Numbered from the stretch's first letter, positions 22,400-32,481 are shown. The stretch is DNA of 64,000 nt from Mytilus californianus (GCF_021869535.1 NW_026262744.1:124001-188000); one strand, 5' to 3'. Numbers and translations are program-made. Notes: a model not told the origin generated them from the sequence alone.

Positions 22400-22822
22400 G
22401 CCCCAAGGGTGACTGGGGAATAGAAGTATGGTCACCATTGGTCTTCCTCCGACCGGCGGTAAAACCCTCGCTAAAGTGGGGCGTCCGTTTGGCTGTGCGG
22501 GATGTACAAGTTTGCAGCCACGTCAGGTCAGAATGGGGACGTTAAATCCGATGCCTCGTGTAAAGAGAGTGCCACGCTCTTTGCACGTTAAGAACCCTTG
22601 CAACAACTCTTTGAGGGGTCCGTAGGTGATCTGTTGCAAGGCTAAATTTCTGTCCCTATCCATTATACCCTCATTTCCCGTGGCAGTCTAAATTTTTCCG
22701 ACCTCAATCCCAGACGCCTCTATTACAGAACCTACCTATTGTATTTATTGTTAATTTGTTCTCGTCCTGAATATGCATGAAATATTTGCCACTGGACGTT
22801 AAGCAACCAACAATCAATCAAT
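22400..22822 (+). mobile_element. SINE-like element copy 3
   Basis: Full-length, flanked by a perfect 12-bp duplication cacggaaaagaa (22,388-22,399 and 22,823-22,834). Confidence 0.9.
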
Positions 22823-23250
22823 CACGGAAAAGAAAAAATGATTATAAACGGCTTGCCGACGGAAACGTTTTTAGTACAGCGGCAGAAACAGTCGAAACGA
22901 GAGCAATTATACCTGATACAGATGATGTGAAGCGGATAATAGCATGCCGCAAGCAAAAAAGGGTATGATTTAAAAATAATTGAAGGTGTTCTTTCTACTG
23001 CTCAAGATGTCTCAAATTTAAATGACACTGAAAACTGTCACATTGACACTCCAAATAAACAATTTCAAAAGATTAATGATGCATTTGTTTCCTTGGCAAA
23101 CATAATAAAAGTGCAAACCAGTTCAGCATCAGCCTCTGTTGAAAAAGTGTTAACACGAACAGCTACTACTGTAATCACAAGCCAGTCAACACTGAGGTTG
23201 CTAGTTCGAACCCCGCTTGTGCGGGTGCACTCGACTCCAATCTTAAATGA
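22823..23250 (+). pseudogene. Unrecognised coding-like fragment
   Basis: Coding-like sequence in two frames joined near 22,960: a first piece ending about 'VKRIIACRKQK' and a second of about 90 codons starting 'YDLKIIEGVLSTAQDV'. Codon use looks coding, but I recognise no domain. It follows SINE copy 3, and its left target duplication is on the far side of that SINE. It runs into the tRNA-derived SINE at 23,185. May be part of a retroelement or a broken exon. Confidence 0.25.
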
Positions 23251-23385
23251 CTAGGATTGTCAGTTTTCTTATCGAAGGTCGGTGGTTTTCTCCGGGCACT
23301 TCGGCGTCCTCCACCAATATAAACTGGCCTAAATGCGGTGCTTTAAAGTGGCGTTAAAACACCAAATATCAAAATCCAATCATTT
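23185..23385 (+). mobile_element. tRNA-derived mollusc SINE, different family
   Basis: Has a B-box-like start (tagttcgaacccc at about 23,202), a central block 'ggtggttttctccgggcac' and 'cctccaccaatataaactgg', and a 3' end 'aagtggcgttaaaacacc'. I know this layout as a widespread bivalve SINE; the A box is missing, so it is 5'-truncated. Confidence 0.55.
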
Positions 23386-23648
23386 TATAAGTGTGTATTG
23401 CTATTTGTCTTCTTGAGCACAAATCAGAATGCTCCAAGTATACCCAGATAAATCTTTTATATTCCCACATAAATCCCTTAACATTTTTTTCTTACATATA
23501 AACTATATTTAACGAAAACTTGCTGAAATACAATACTTAATTTCGGAATCAAAATCAAACACGCATAATTTATGTTTGAGTGAAACATTTTTGTCAAATA
23601 GTGTAAAAAAATAAAGATATCAATATTATAGGGTATAATTGTCATTCC

Positions 23649-23895
23649 TCCCAAGGGTGACTGGGGAATAGAAGTATGGTCACCATTGGTCTTCCTCCGA
23701 CTGGCCCCCCAAGGGTGACTGGGGAATAGAAGTATGGTCACCATTGGTCTTCCTCCGACTGGCCCCCCAAGGGTGACTGGGGAATAGAAGTATTGTCACC
23801 ATTGGTCTTCCTCCGACCGGCAGTAAAACCCTTGATTAAGTGGGGGCGTCCGTTTGGCTGTGCGGGATGTATCAAGATTGCAGCCACGTCAGGTT
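23649..23895 (+). mobile_element. SINE-like element copy 4, head triplicated, 3' truncated
   Basis: The first 58 bp of the element (from ccccaaggg to ccgactgg) occur three times in tandem at a 58-bp period (starts near 23,649, 23,707, 23,765). The element then runs to about 23,895, where it breaks off into a T run. The 3' half and tail are absent. Confidence 0.8.
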
Positions 23896-24231
23896 AGAAT
23901 TTTTTTGAATACTGCATTTTGTTGATTTTGTGACAGTTATTTGCGAAATTGGATATGTTTTTGTTCATTTAGCAGTAAGGAATGATCCTTAACAACTTCA
24001 CCATAATCGTCTATTTCTGCTATTTTTGTGTTGGCACAGGTGTTAATCCACATCTCATCATTAAAGTTATTAGGGATACTATTTTTGATTTTGTAATATT
24101 TCCCTTCTTCTGCTGCTGCAATTGAATGTCCCCATAGAGACATTGTTTTACAGGCAGTGTAATCTGCACATATAACCTGTTGTCTTTGCTTCATTCCATA
24201 TTTGGTTTGGATGGTCATCTCTTCCTCTATA

Positions 24232-24653
24232 CCCCCCAAGGGTGACTGGGGAATAGAAGTATGGTCACCATTGGTCTTCCTCCGACCGGCAGTAAAACCC
24301 GTGCTAAAGTGGGGCGTCCGTTTGGCTGTGCGGGATGTACAAATTTGCAGCCACGTCCGGTCAGAATGGGGACGTTTAATCCGATGCCTCGTGTAAAGAG
24401 AGTGCCACGCTCTTTGCACGTTAAGAACCCTTGCAACAACTCTTTGAGGGGTCCGTAGGTGACCTGTTGCAAGGCTAAATTTCTGTCCCTATCCAATATA
24501 CCCTCATTTCCCGTGGCAGTCTAAATTTCTCCGACCTTAATCTATTAGTATTACAGAACCTACCAATTGCATTTATTGTGAACTTGTTCTCGTCCTGAAT
24601 ATGCATGAAATATTTGCCACTGGACGTTAAGCAACCAACAATCAATCAATCAT
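24232..24653 (+). mobile_element. SINE-like element copy 5
   Basis: Full-length, near consensus. Flanked by cttcctctata at 24,221-24,231 and 24,654-24,664. Hairpin arms: 24,391-24,400/24,410-24,419; 24,429-24,438/24,465-24,474; terminal 24,591-24,595/24,622-24,626. Confidence 0.9.
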
Positions 24654-24664
24654 CTTCCTCTATA

Positions 24665-25088
24665 CCCCCCAAGGGTGACTGGGGAATAGAAGTATGGTCA
24701 CCATTGGTCTTCCTCCGACCGGTAGTAAAACCCGTGCTAAAGTGGGGCGTCCGTTTGGCTGTGCGGGATGTACAAATTTGCAGCCACGTCCGGTCAGAAT
24801 GGGGACGTTAAATCCGATGCCTCGTGTAAAGAGAGTGCCACGCTCTTTGCACGTTAAGAACCCTTGCAACAACTCTTTGAGGGGTCCGTAGGTGACCTGT
24901 TGCAAGGCTAAATTTCTGTCCCTATCCAATATACTCTCATTTCCCGTGGCAGTCTAAATTTCTCCGACCTTAATCCCTTAATCTATTACAGAACCTACCT
25001 ATTGTATTTATTGTGAACTTGTTCTCGTCCTGAATATGCATGAAATATTTGCCACTGGACGTTAAGCAACCAACAATCAATCAATCAA
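24665..25088 (+). mobile_element. SINE-like element copy 6
   Basis: Full-length, directly after copy 5 with one target duplication (cctctata) between and another at 25,090-25,097. Either two insertions at one site or a tandem duplication of copy 5. Confidence 0.9.
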
Positions 25089-25209
25089 TCCTCTATAAAC
25101 TTGATAATTTTGACATAAATTGTGGCCTGAAATAAAAGTTTCAAAATATAAGTTGAACATGGATGTTTGCATTTATAGCAAAGACAAAATTGCAATGTTA
25201 CATACTGTA

Positions 25210-25430
25210 CACGACGGGTGCTACATGTGGAGCACCTGAGAACTCCACCAGATTTTTGTAGAGTTTGTGTTGCTTAGTCTTAAGTTTTCTATGTTGTGTT
25301 TTATGTCCTTATATTGTTCTGTTCGTCTTTTTCTTTTTTCAAGCCATGGTGTTGTCAGTTTTTTTTTTTCGATCTATGAGTTTAACTGTCCATCTGGTAT
25401 TTTCGCCTGTCTTTTATAGATGTGATGCTA
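25210..25430. repeat. Dispersed mussel-type repeat
   Basis: Contains 'cgacgggtgctacatgtggag' (shorter than in its relative) and ends 'gtccatctggtattttcg'. A closer-to-complete copy lies at 44,540-44,990. Non-coding. Confidence 0.55.
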
Positions 25431-25567
25431 TAACTTTAGAAACAAGATGGTATTTCAAATTAGCCTGTTCTTCACTTCTTTTGGGTTAATAACGCACTTG
25501 ACAGCAACTAATAGGGTTGGGAATGTATAGTTTTTATAAATAATTGGGTTCCCTTTTGAATGAATAT

Positions 25568-25989
25568 CCCCACGGGTGACTGGGGAAAAAATAGAATCAC
25601 TAGGTCTTCTTCCGACCGGCAGTAAAACGCTTGCCAAAGTGGGGCGTCCGTTTGGCTTTGCGGGATGTATCAAGATTGCAGCCACGTCAGGTTAGAATGG
25701 GGACGTTAAATCCGATGCCTCGTGTACAGAGAGTGCCACGCTCTTTGCACGTTAAGAACCCTTGCAACAACTCTTTGAGGGGTCCATACGTGGCCTGTTG
25801 CAAGGCAAAATTTATGTCCCTATCCAATATAACCTCATTTTCCAGTGACAGTCCATATATCCCCGACCATGATCCGGGATGGCCTCAAGCAATACAAGAC
25901 CTACCTTTTGCATTTATTGTTAACTTGTTCTCGTCATGAACATGCATGAAATATTTGCCACTGGACGTTAAGCAACCAACAATCAATCA
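25568..25989 (+). mobile_element. SINE-like element copy 7
   Basis: Full-length, of the variant with 'cttcttccgaccggcagtaa' and 'catgaacatgcatg'. No direct duplication found. Instead an 11-bp inverted pair flanks it (25,547-25,557 and 25,993-26,003). Confidence 0.85.
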
Positions 25990-26029
25990 GTTAAAAGGGA
26001 ACCACTGATGGAAAAACAATGATACTTGG

Positions 26030-26150
26030 TTTGCAGTTGTATAAGACTAAGTACTTGCACATCTCATTTTCATGGAGATTATTCAGCACCTCCCCCTTAG
26101 TCATGGTTTATTGACTTGAAATCATGATTTACCAAAAGTGGTTAGGAAGG
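26030..26150. repeat. Dispersed repeat, unit A
   Basis: Contains 'acttgcacatctc', 'catggagat' and 'cccttagtcatggt'. A second copy of this text lies at 27,856-27,965 in the same orientation. Non-coding. Confidence 0.6.
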
Positions 26151-26599
26151 AAGTCGGATATAACTCTGCTACCTATCACAGTATAATCAAACTTTTCTAC
26201 AACCACTAATCCTGAATATCTACACCAATAGTACAAAACATATCATGTATTATACAATTGCAGTTCTCTAACTATTTCCAACAATAATCGCCGAAGAAAA
26301 TGTTTGTCTGATCTCATTCCCTATAGACAATCCGGATTATCAAATTACTTCACAATCAATAGAAACAGAGTTATGTCGATGAGCATGTAAAGCACTGATT
26401 GCCAGGAAAATATTTTTAGATACACATTATCATTAATTGTGAATGGTAATCATTATCTGTATAGTTTAGAACAGATTCAAGATATGTTTGTTATAAATGT
26501 TATGCACTACTGAACTTTTTTATTTAGTAAGTTCTTTTTTTATTATTTAAGGTATTTTCGAATTTCCATTAGAGAGAAATATAGCACAGTTGACGACAA

Positions 26600-26974
26600 T
26601 TACTTATATGACATAATAAGACCATTACTAGATAAAAACCACACTTGGGTTACCGATCAATACAGGCTCATGTCAAAGTTAAAGGGCATACATGTCAAGA
26701 GAACAGAATTCGAAATGAAATAGTTCGAGTTGATCCCGCAGGAACTGCTTCTAGATGGAGTAATACTAATCATCGCAGAACTTTCGAGTATACCGGCCCA
26801 ATTCCTTGTGGCATATTGATGGAAACCATAAACTTATTGGGTATGAATGTAAATACTGTGATGCAAATTGTTAATATAACTAATAAAACTAAACTATGGT
26901 CAGTTGATTTCAATAATAATAAAAAAAGATTGATGAAATTGGGAAACGTCGCCGTGAAAGTTATCCTCTATTAA
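26600..26974 (+). pseudogene. DDE integrase-like remnant
   Basis: A plus-strand frame with 'GYRSIQAHV', 'QENRIRNEIVRVDPAG' and 'RRTFEYTGP', followed after a frame change near 26,815 by 'WHIDGNHKLI'. This is the signature of a eukaryotic integrase-core protein family (W-x-x-D with the first catalytic Asp) often annotated in invertebrate and fish genomes. A second frame change precedes 'GYRS'. The rest of the catalytic core (second D, E) was not found. Dead remnant. Confidence 0.6.
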
Positions 26975-27273
26975 ACTTTCGTTTGAGAATTTAACGTCGC
27001 CAGAAAACTTATTGAGTGTCGACAGTCATTAAGTGGTAGACCATTGTCTACAGTTATGATGGTTCTGAAGAAAAAAATCCCTACATTACTTCTTTTTAGG
27101 GTGTTACTTCATATATATATATATATGAAGGTATATACAGACTTGCCGCTGGAATGGGTTGACTGCTTTAAATATTTTACCCGAACTCGATACCCTTTGG
27201 TGGGGAATAGCAAACAAACATATGTTTATGTCTTGCCTGGTAACATTATTATTATTATCAAGTTACCAGTACA

Positions 27274-27540
27274 ATGATATTCATAATTTCAGGTTACCCT
27301 GATTCTAAAATAAAAGTGACAGGAAGAGTGCCAACAAAGCTGGACCTGTACTTGGCAAGTGATGACTTTAAGCATAAGTTGTTGAACATGTTCTTAGTGT
27401 TGAGGGATGCAACTTTTGAGTCAATGACAGCTAGAAAGTCAAAGATTGAGTCCTTACCCAGCTATGTTAACAACTCAGCCTTGATTAAGGACTTGATGAA
27501 CAAAGTAGGAAAGTCGTGTCTTTTCATCAGACCATTTTAA
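27274..27540 (+). CDS. Unrecognised exon-like frame
   Basis: An open plus-strand frame that begins just after a plausible splice acceptor (ataatttcag at about 27,283-27,292) and ends in a stop at 27,540. It encodes about 82 residues rich in Lys, Leu and Ser ('SKIKVTGRVPTKLDLYLASD'). No known motif. It could be the last exon of a gene whose other exons are not obvious, or part of the integrase-like element just upstream. Confidence 0.3.
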   Translation: MIFIISGYPDSKIKVTGRVPTKLDLYLASDDFKHKLLNMFLVLRDATFESMTARKSKIESLPSYVNNSALIKDLMNKVGKSCLFIRPF

Positions 27541-27769
27541 GACAAAACAGCACGTTGACTTTATGTATGAAAACTTTAGGAGTTTCAAGGCTTGCACAGA
27601 AAAATAAATGTTTACCAATATTTAGGAATTTTTGGTGATTGCATCTTAAATCTTTGAATTGTACATGTGAGAGTGCTAAAAAGACCAGAAGAAAGGACAC
27701 ACGGACATTTCTCTATTTCTATCTACCATTAGAATTAGTTATCAAAGGTTACCAGGGTTAAACTTTTAT

Positions 27770-27965
27770 ACGCCAGACGCGCGTTTCGTCTGCATAAGAC
27801 TCATCACTGACGGTCAGATAAAAATAGTTAGGAAGTATCCATTTAAGACTTGTTTAGAGTTGTATAAGTCCTTGCACATATCATGTCCATGGAGATCATG
27901 CAGCCCCGCCCCTTAGTCATGGTCTGTTGATTTGAAAACAATTGCTCACTTTCAATGGTTAAAGT
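27770..27965. repeat. Dispersed repeats (gccagacgcgcgtttcg block and unit A copy)
   Basis: 27,770-27,835 carries 'cgccagacgcgcgtttcgtc' and 'ctgacggtcagat', as at 22,233-22,300. 27,856-27,965 repeats the 26,030-26,150 text. Non-coding. Confidence 0.6.
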
Positions 27966-28172
27966 TTGTGATTAGGTCAATGTAAGTAGAACCATGAATG
28001 GTGGTTCAATGATATCTGGTGTGCAGTTGTATAAATATTGGAACAAATGCTTTCCATGTTTAAGGAATTTCCATTTCATTATCTACAACATATACTTATA
28101 CAGAAAATTCTAGATAAAAAAATTGAAATACTTCCAAAGGAAAATGTATGCATTGTGGCACACTTATTAGTG

Positions 28173-28235
28173 GATTGATTGATTGATTGTTGTTTGCTTT
28201 ACGCCGCATTAGCACAGAAAGGCTATATCGCGGCG
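28173..28235 (-). promoter_or_regulatory. LINE 3' terminus: stem-loop plus (aatc)n tail
   Basis: On the minus strand: cgccgc (28,230-28,235), a 22-nt loop, gcggcg (28,202-28,207), then taaagcaaacaacaatc and aatc repeats to about 28,173. It lies 3' of the LINE frame that stops at 28,404, with about 170 bp of AT-rich 3' sequence between. The same stem-loop and tail form the isolated insertion at 5,808-5,861, which argues that this is the true end of the LINE. Confidence 0.8.
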
Positions 28236-28403
28236 AGAGCTAGTTCGAATATTATAACAATTTAAGGTATATTTTTAAAATCAGACAAAAGGTCTTTCAA
28301 TAAACTAAAATTCTAGACTAAAGCAAATTGATTATTTACAAATAAAAATCAACACTAAGATAACGTGATAAAAATTAAAATCGTTTTAAATATAACAACA
28401 TTT

Positions 28404-29215
28404 TTATATTTTATAATATATTCCAATTTCTTTTAAGAATGAAACAATATTTGTAAATGGAATATTATTAAATAAATCATACATATTATTGACATTGAAA
28501 TGCTTCTTCCGAATATCAGCAAAGTCAATACAATTGATTAAAACATGTTTAATAGTATACTTGCAGTTACAAGGTATACATTGTGGTTCTACTTCATTTT
28601 TTAAAAGATATTCGTGTGTTATTCTAGTATGACCAATACGACATCTAGAAATAACACACTGATCTTTTCTGCACATAAAATTATTGAAAGGTTTACATAA
28701 ATTAGGTTTAATTTCATGTAATTTATTACCATCTTTTTTACTCCATTCATTTTTCAATATATTAAAAACATATTCTCTAATATTAGATTTAAAATCGGTA
28801 TATGGTATATCACAGTTAGATAAAGGGTCACCCAGGGCATTCTTGGCCTCAAAGTCTACAGCTGTGTTTCCAAGGATTCCAACATGACTCGGCACCCATA
28901 GAAATAATATTTCTTTAAGAAGAATTTTTAAATTCCTCATTACATATAAAATTTGTTGGGTTTTTAATTTTAGTATTTTGTATAGCTTGTAAGCATGAAA
29001 GGTGAATCAGAACATATAATAAATTTGGATTTATCTGAAGAAGCAATAAATTTCAAAGCCAAAATTATTGCTTCTGCTTCAGCAGTAAAGATCGATGCAT
29101 CAGATGGCAAACGGAGAGTTGCAGCTCTGTCCCTGAAGACAGCAGCAGATGCAACTCTGTCACCATCTTTTGATCCATCAGTATAGACAGTTGAAAAATC
29201 TGAATAATTGGCTTA
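28404..29215 (-). pseudogene. LINE RNase H and C-terminal Cys/His domain
   Basis: The minus strand from about 29,190 reads 'VYTDGSKDGD' (first Asp), 'FTAEAEAI' (Glu) and 'ICSDS' (Asp), then changes frame by one base near 28,985. The frame 28,940-28,404 continues with 'LWVPSHVGILGN' (His of RNase H) and a C-terminal region 'CRIGHTRITHEYLL' with CIPCNC and H-x4-C. All RNase H catalytic residues are present, but a frameshift separates them. Starts after the RT frame stop at 29,213. Confidence 0.75.
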
Positions 29216-30049
29216 GTGTTGCTGAATTAAAAGAGGATTTGTTTTATTTTTATTGTGTTCACGGAGATCAAATATCATTTTTGGTTTGGGAAGTTCCCAT
29301 GGAGGACATTTGCAAGTTTCAACTTGAGCAACAGATTTTAAATCAAAAGAAGCTAAATGTGATTTTAAACGTATACCTAACGGAGGAATTTTATTTTCAT
29401 GTTTTGCAAAAATATCTTCATAAATTGGATTAAAAACACAGCTGTAGGCAGGATTATCTGAGTAGGCTTTTAGTTTGACAGCATATTGAAGTCCAAGCTT
29501 CAAACGTCTGTTAGAGAGTGAGTGCTCATCAGCCTCTACATACAGACTCTCAACTGGTGAGGTTTTAAATGCGCCAAGACAGAGACGCAAACCCTGATGA
29601 TGCACAGCATCGAGAATCTGTATGTAGGACTTCCTTGCAGAGCCATAATCTAGTTTAGATCTAACTAGAGATCTATATAAATTAAGTAAAATGTTGCGAT
29701 CAGCACCCCAGTCGGTGCTGCCGACAACTTTTAAAATATCTAATGCTTTTAAACATTTCGATTTTAACATTTTGATATGGGGTAGAAAGGTTAACTTTTT
29801 ATCGAAAATTAACCCAAGAAATTTGGTTTCATCAACCATTTTAATTGGGTTGCCGTACAAAGTGAGTTCTGGATCAAGATGCAATTGTCTTTTGTTACAA
29901 AAATGCATCCCGACCGTTTTTGAAGTGGAAAATTTAAACCCATTTTCCGAGGCCCATTTTTCAATTCTTCCAAGACATAACTGTAATTGTCTTTCTATGT
30001 TATTCATATTTTTGCCTCTATAACATATTAAAAAGTCATCAACATACAA
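29213..30049 (-). pseudogene. LINE reverse transcriptase, second half
   Basis: Begins in the catalytic box 'YVDDFLIC' and continues with 'ENGFKFSTSKTVGMHF', 'FLGLIFDKKLTF' and the thumb-like region 'LLNLYRSLVRSKLDYGS'. The first RT half lies across SINE copy 8: the codons just before YVDD are at 30,474-30,560. The target duplication (14 bp) sits precisely at the SLY/YVDD codons. Ends in a stop at 29,213. This copy cannot make RT. Confidence 0.8.
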
Positions 30050-30057
30050 TGAACCTT

Positions 30058-30476
30058 ACCCCCAAGGGTGACTGGGGAATAGAAGTATGGTCACCATTGG
30101 TCTTCCTCCGACCGGCAGTAAAACCCGTGCTAAAGTGGGGCGTCCGTTTGGCTGTGCGGGATGTACAAATTTGCAGCCACGTCCGGTCAGAATGGGGACG
30201 TTAAATCCGATGCCTCGTGTAAAGAAAGTGCCACGTTCTTTGCACGTTAAGAACCCTTGCAACAACTCTTTGAGGGGTCCGTAGGTGACCTGTTGCAAGG
30301 CTAAATTTCTGTCCCTATCCAATATACCCTCATTTCCCGTGGCAGTCTAAATTTCTCCGACCTTAATCCCTTAATCTATTACAGAACCTACCTATTGTAT
30401 TTATTGTGAACTTGTTCTCGTCCTGAATATGCATGAAATATTTGCCACTGGACGTTAAGCAGCCAACAATCAATCA
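30058..30476 (+). mobile_element. SINE-like element copy 8, inside LINE RT
   Basis: Full-length. Flanked by a perfect 14-bp duplication atacaatgaacctt (30,044-30,057 and 30,477-30,490). Carries a paired change in hairpin 1: gtgtaaagaa (30,217-30,226) with ttctttgcac (30,236-30,245). It is the founder-like SINE of the tandem array, differing from the later array copies at about four positions. Confidence 0.92.
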
Positions 30477-31235
30477 ATACAATGAACCTTCAATATTACT
30501 TTTTAAAACTTCAACAAGGCTGTTGATTTTAAGACTAAATAATGTAACAGATAAAATACTGCCCTGAGGGATTGGAAAGTGATCACTTCCACATAGATCA
30601 TCATGAACACGCCATGGATAATCCAGAAGAAGAGAGGGATCGCAAATAGTGATATCAATAGCAGAATAAGACCCGTTTCCAGGATGAAGATAGGTATTAG
30701 ATCCATCATTAAAAATGCATAATCCTTCTTGAGAGACAATGTCCTCAATGATCTTACCTTTGATATTATGAGACTTGCTTCCCAACAAGGGGTTGTGTGC
30801 ATTGAAGTCGCCCATAAGTATAAATGGTGAGGGTAATTGATCAGTGAGGTTTTTGAGTTTAGCTTTATCGATAATTGAATTGGGTGGAATATATATAGAA
30901 CATAATGTAATTGTTTTATCTAATGATAAACGAATTGCAGCTGCCTGCAGATCCGTGGTGAGTTGGACTGTGCTATGAATGACGTTGTCCTTCACAAAAA
31001 TGGATGATCCGCCTGCAGCACGTTCATCCACCTTAGAAAATGTGCTATACATGTTGTATCCTTTTAAAGATACATTGTCACTTTCTTTTAAATGAGTTTC
31101 TTGAAGACAAAATGCAGTAGGTAAAAAAGACTGAACTAGAAGCGTTAACTCGAGAAGATTTATTTTAAGACCTCGGCAATTCCATTGGATGATATTAGTG
31201 GAAGTTATAAAGTTACAACCAACTTTGTAACACAT
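30474..31235 (-). pseudogene. LINE endonuclease fused in frame to RT motif, array unit 1
   Basis: APE-type endonuclease that would nick target DNA for target-primed reverse transcription. Motifs: 'IIQWNCRG' (about residues 15-22), 'LQETHL' (Glu), 'CSIYIPP' (Tyr), 'LMGDFNAH' (Asp/Asn) and 'GSDHFPI' (Asp/His). All catalytic positions are present. Immediately after 'SDHFPI' the frame continues with 'PQGSILSVTLF', an RT motif normally several hundred residues further on. So an internal deletion joined the two in frame before the array formed. The frame runs into SINE copy 8. Length 253 residues. Confidence 0.85.
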
Positions 31236-31303
31236 ATGAAGATAATTCTATATAAGAATCTATAAGTTAATAAATTCATTGTGTGTCGTTTCAATTTTGT
31301 GTA

Positions 31304-31722
31304 CCCCCCAAGGGTGACTGGGGAATAGAAGTATGGTCACCATTGGTCTTTCTCCGACCGGCAGTAAAACCCGTGCTAAAGTGGGGCGTCCGTTTGGCTG
31401 TGCGGGATGTACAAATTTGCAGCAACGTCCGGTCAGAATTGGGACGTTAAATCCGATGCCTCGTGTAAAGAAAGTGCCACTTTCTTTGCACGTTAAGAAC
31501 CCTTGCAACAACTCTTTGAGGGGTCCGTAGGTGACCTGTTGCAAGGCTAAATTTCTGTCCCTATCCAATATACCCTCATTTCCCGTGGCAGTCTAAATTT
31601 CTCCGACCTTAATCCCTTAATCTATTACAGAACCTACCTATTGTATTTATTGTGAACTTGTTCTCGTCCTGAATATGCATGAAATATTTGCCACTGGACG
31701 TTAAGCAGCCAACAATCAATCA
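31304..31722 (+). mobile_element. SINE-like element copy 9 (array unit 2)
   Basis: Array variant with 'gcaacgtccggtc' and a hairpin 1 extended to 12 bp (gtgtaaagaaag with ctttctttgcac). The left flank is the LINE-side text ending 'ttttgtgta', so it lacks a target duplication of its own. Confidence 0.9.
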
Positions 31723-32481
31723 ATACAATGAACCTTCAATATTACTTTTTAAAACTTCAACAAGGCTGTTGATTTTAAGACTAAATAATGTAACAGATAA
31801 AATACTGCCCTGAGGGATTGGAAAGTGATCACTTCCACATAGATCATCATGAACACGCCATGGATAATCCAGAAGAAGAGAGGGATCGCAAATAGTGATA
31901 TCAATAGCAGAATAAGACCCGTTTCCAGGATGAAGATAGGTATTAGATCCATCATTAAAAATGCATAATCCTTCTTGAGAGACAAAGTCCTCAATGATCT
32001 TACCTTTGATATTATGAGACTTGCTTCCCAACAAGGGGTTGTGTGCATTGAAGTCGCCCATAAGTATAAATGGTGAGGGTAATTGATCAGTGAGGTTTTT
32101 GAGTTTAGCTTTATCGATAATTGAATTGGGTGGAATATATATAGAACATAATGTAATTGTTTTATCTAATGATAAACGAATTGCAGCTGCCTGCAGATCC
32201 GTGGTGAGTTGGACTGTGCTATGAATGACGTTGTCCTTCACAAAAATGGATGATCCGCCTGCAGCACGTTCATCCACCTTAGAAAATGTGCTATACATGT
32301 TGTATCCTTTTAAAGATACATTGTCACTTTCTTTTAAATGAGTTTCTTGAAGACAAAATGCAGTAGGTAAAAAAGACTGAACTAGAAGCGTTAACTCGAG
32401 AAGATTTATTTTAAGACCTCGGCAATTCCATTGGATGATATTAGTGGAAGTTATAAAGTTACAACCAACTTTGTAACACAT
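31720..32481 (-). pseudogene. LINE endonuclease/RT fusion, array unit 2
   Basis: Same 253-codon frame as 30,474-31,235 with one amino-acid change (EDF instead of EDI). All endonuclease motifs retained. Confidence 0.85.

Larger units (their letters stand above)
23937..25132 (-). pseudogene. OB-fold exon split by two SINE copies
   Basis: The minus strand from about 24,220 to 23,937 encodes about 95 residues with an OB-fold-like pattern: 'QVICADYTACKTMSLWG' (strand-turn-strand with conserved D-x-T and LW) and 'EEGKYYKIKN'. This resembles single-strand nucleic-acid-binding domains of RPA type. SINE copies 5 and 6 interrupt the frame at a tata-gagg site. To the right of them (25,090-25,132) the coding text resumes and begins just after a good splice acceptor (polypyrimidine then cag, minus strand). 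So this appears to be one exon, about 1.2 kb with the insertions. Host gene or transposon gene cannot be told. Domain call by eye. Confidence 0.45.
28173..31303 (-). mobile_element. LINE with endonuclease, RT and RNase H, internally deleted
   Basis: One minus-strand LINE. In transcription order: endonuclease (31,235-30,560), a few RT codons fused in frame, SINE copy 8 (30,476-30,058), the rest of RT (30,049-29,213), RNase H (about 29,190-28,850), the C-terminal Cys/His domain and stop (28,404), a 3' region and the stem-loop/tail. Presence of RNase H after RT points to the I/R1-like LINE groups. Roughly the linker and the first RT motifs are missing. The right end is a junction with a SINE of the 1,246-bp tandem array, not a natural 5' end. 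Confidence 0.8.

Noticed and set aside
24227..24496. Frames of ~65 and ~89 codons on opposite strands of nearly every SINE copy
   Set aside because: They recur only because the SINE recurs. Indels, stops and changes in hairpins follow structure rather than codons, and no motif is recognisable. A dN/dS test on many copies would settle it.
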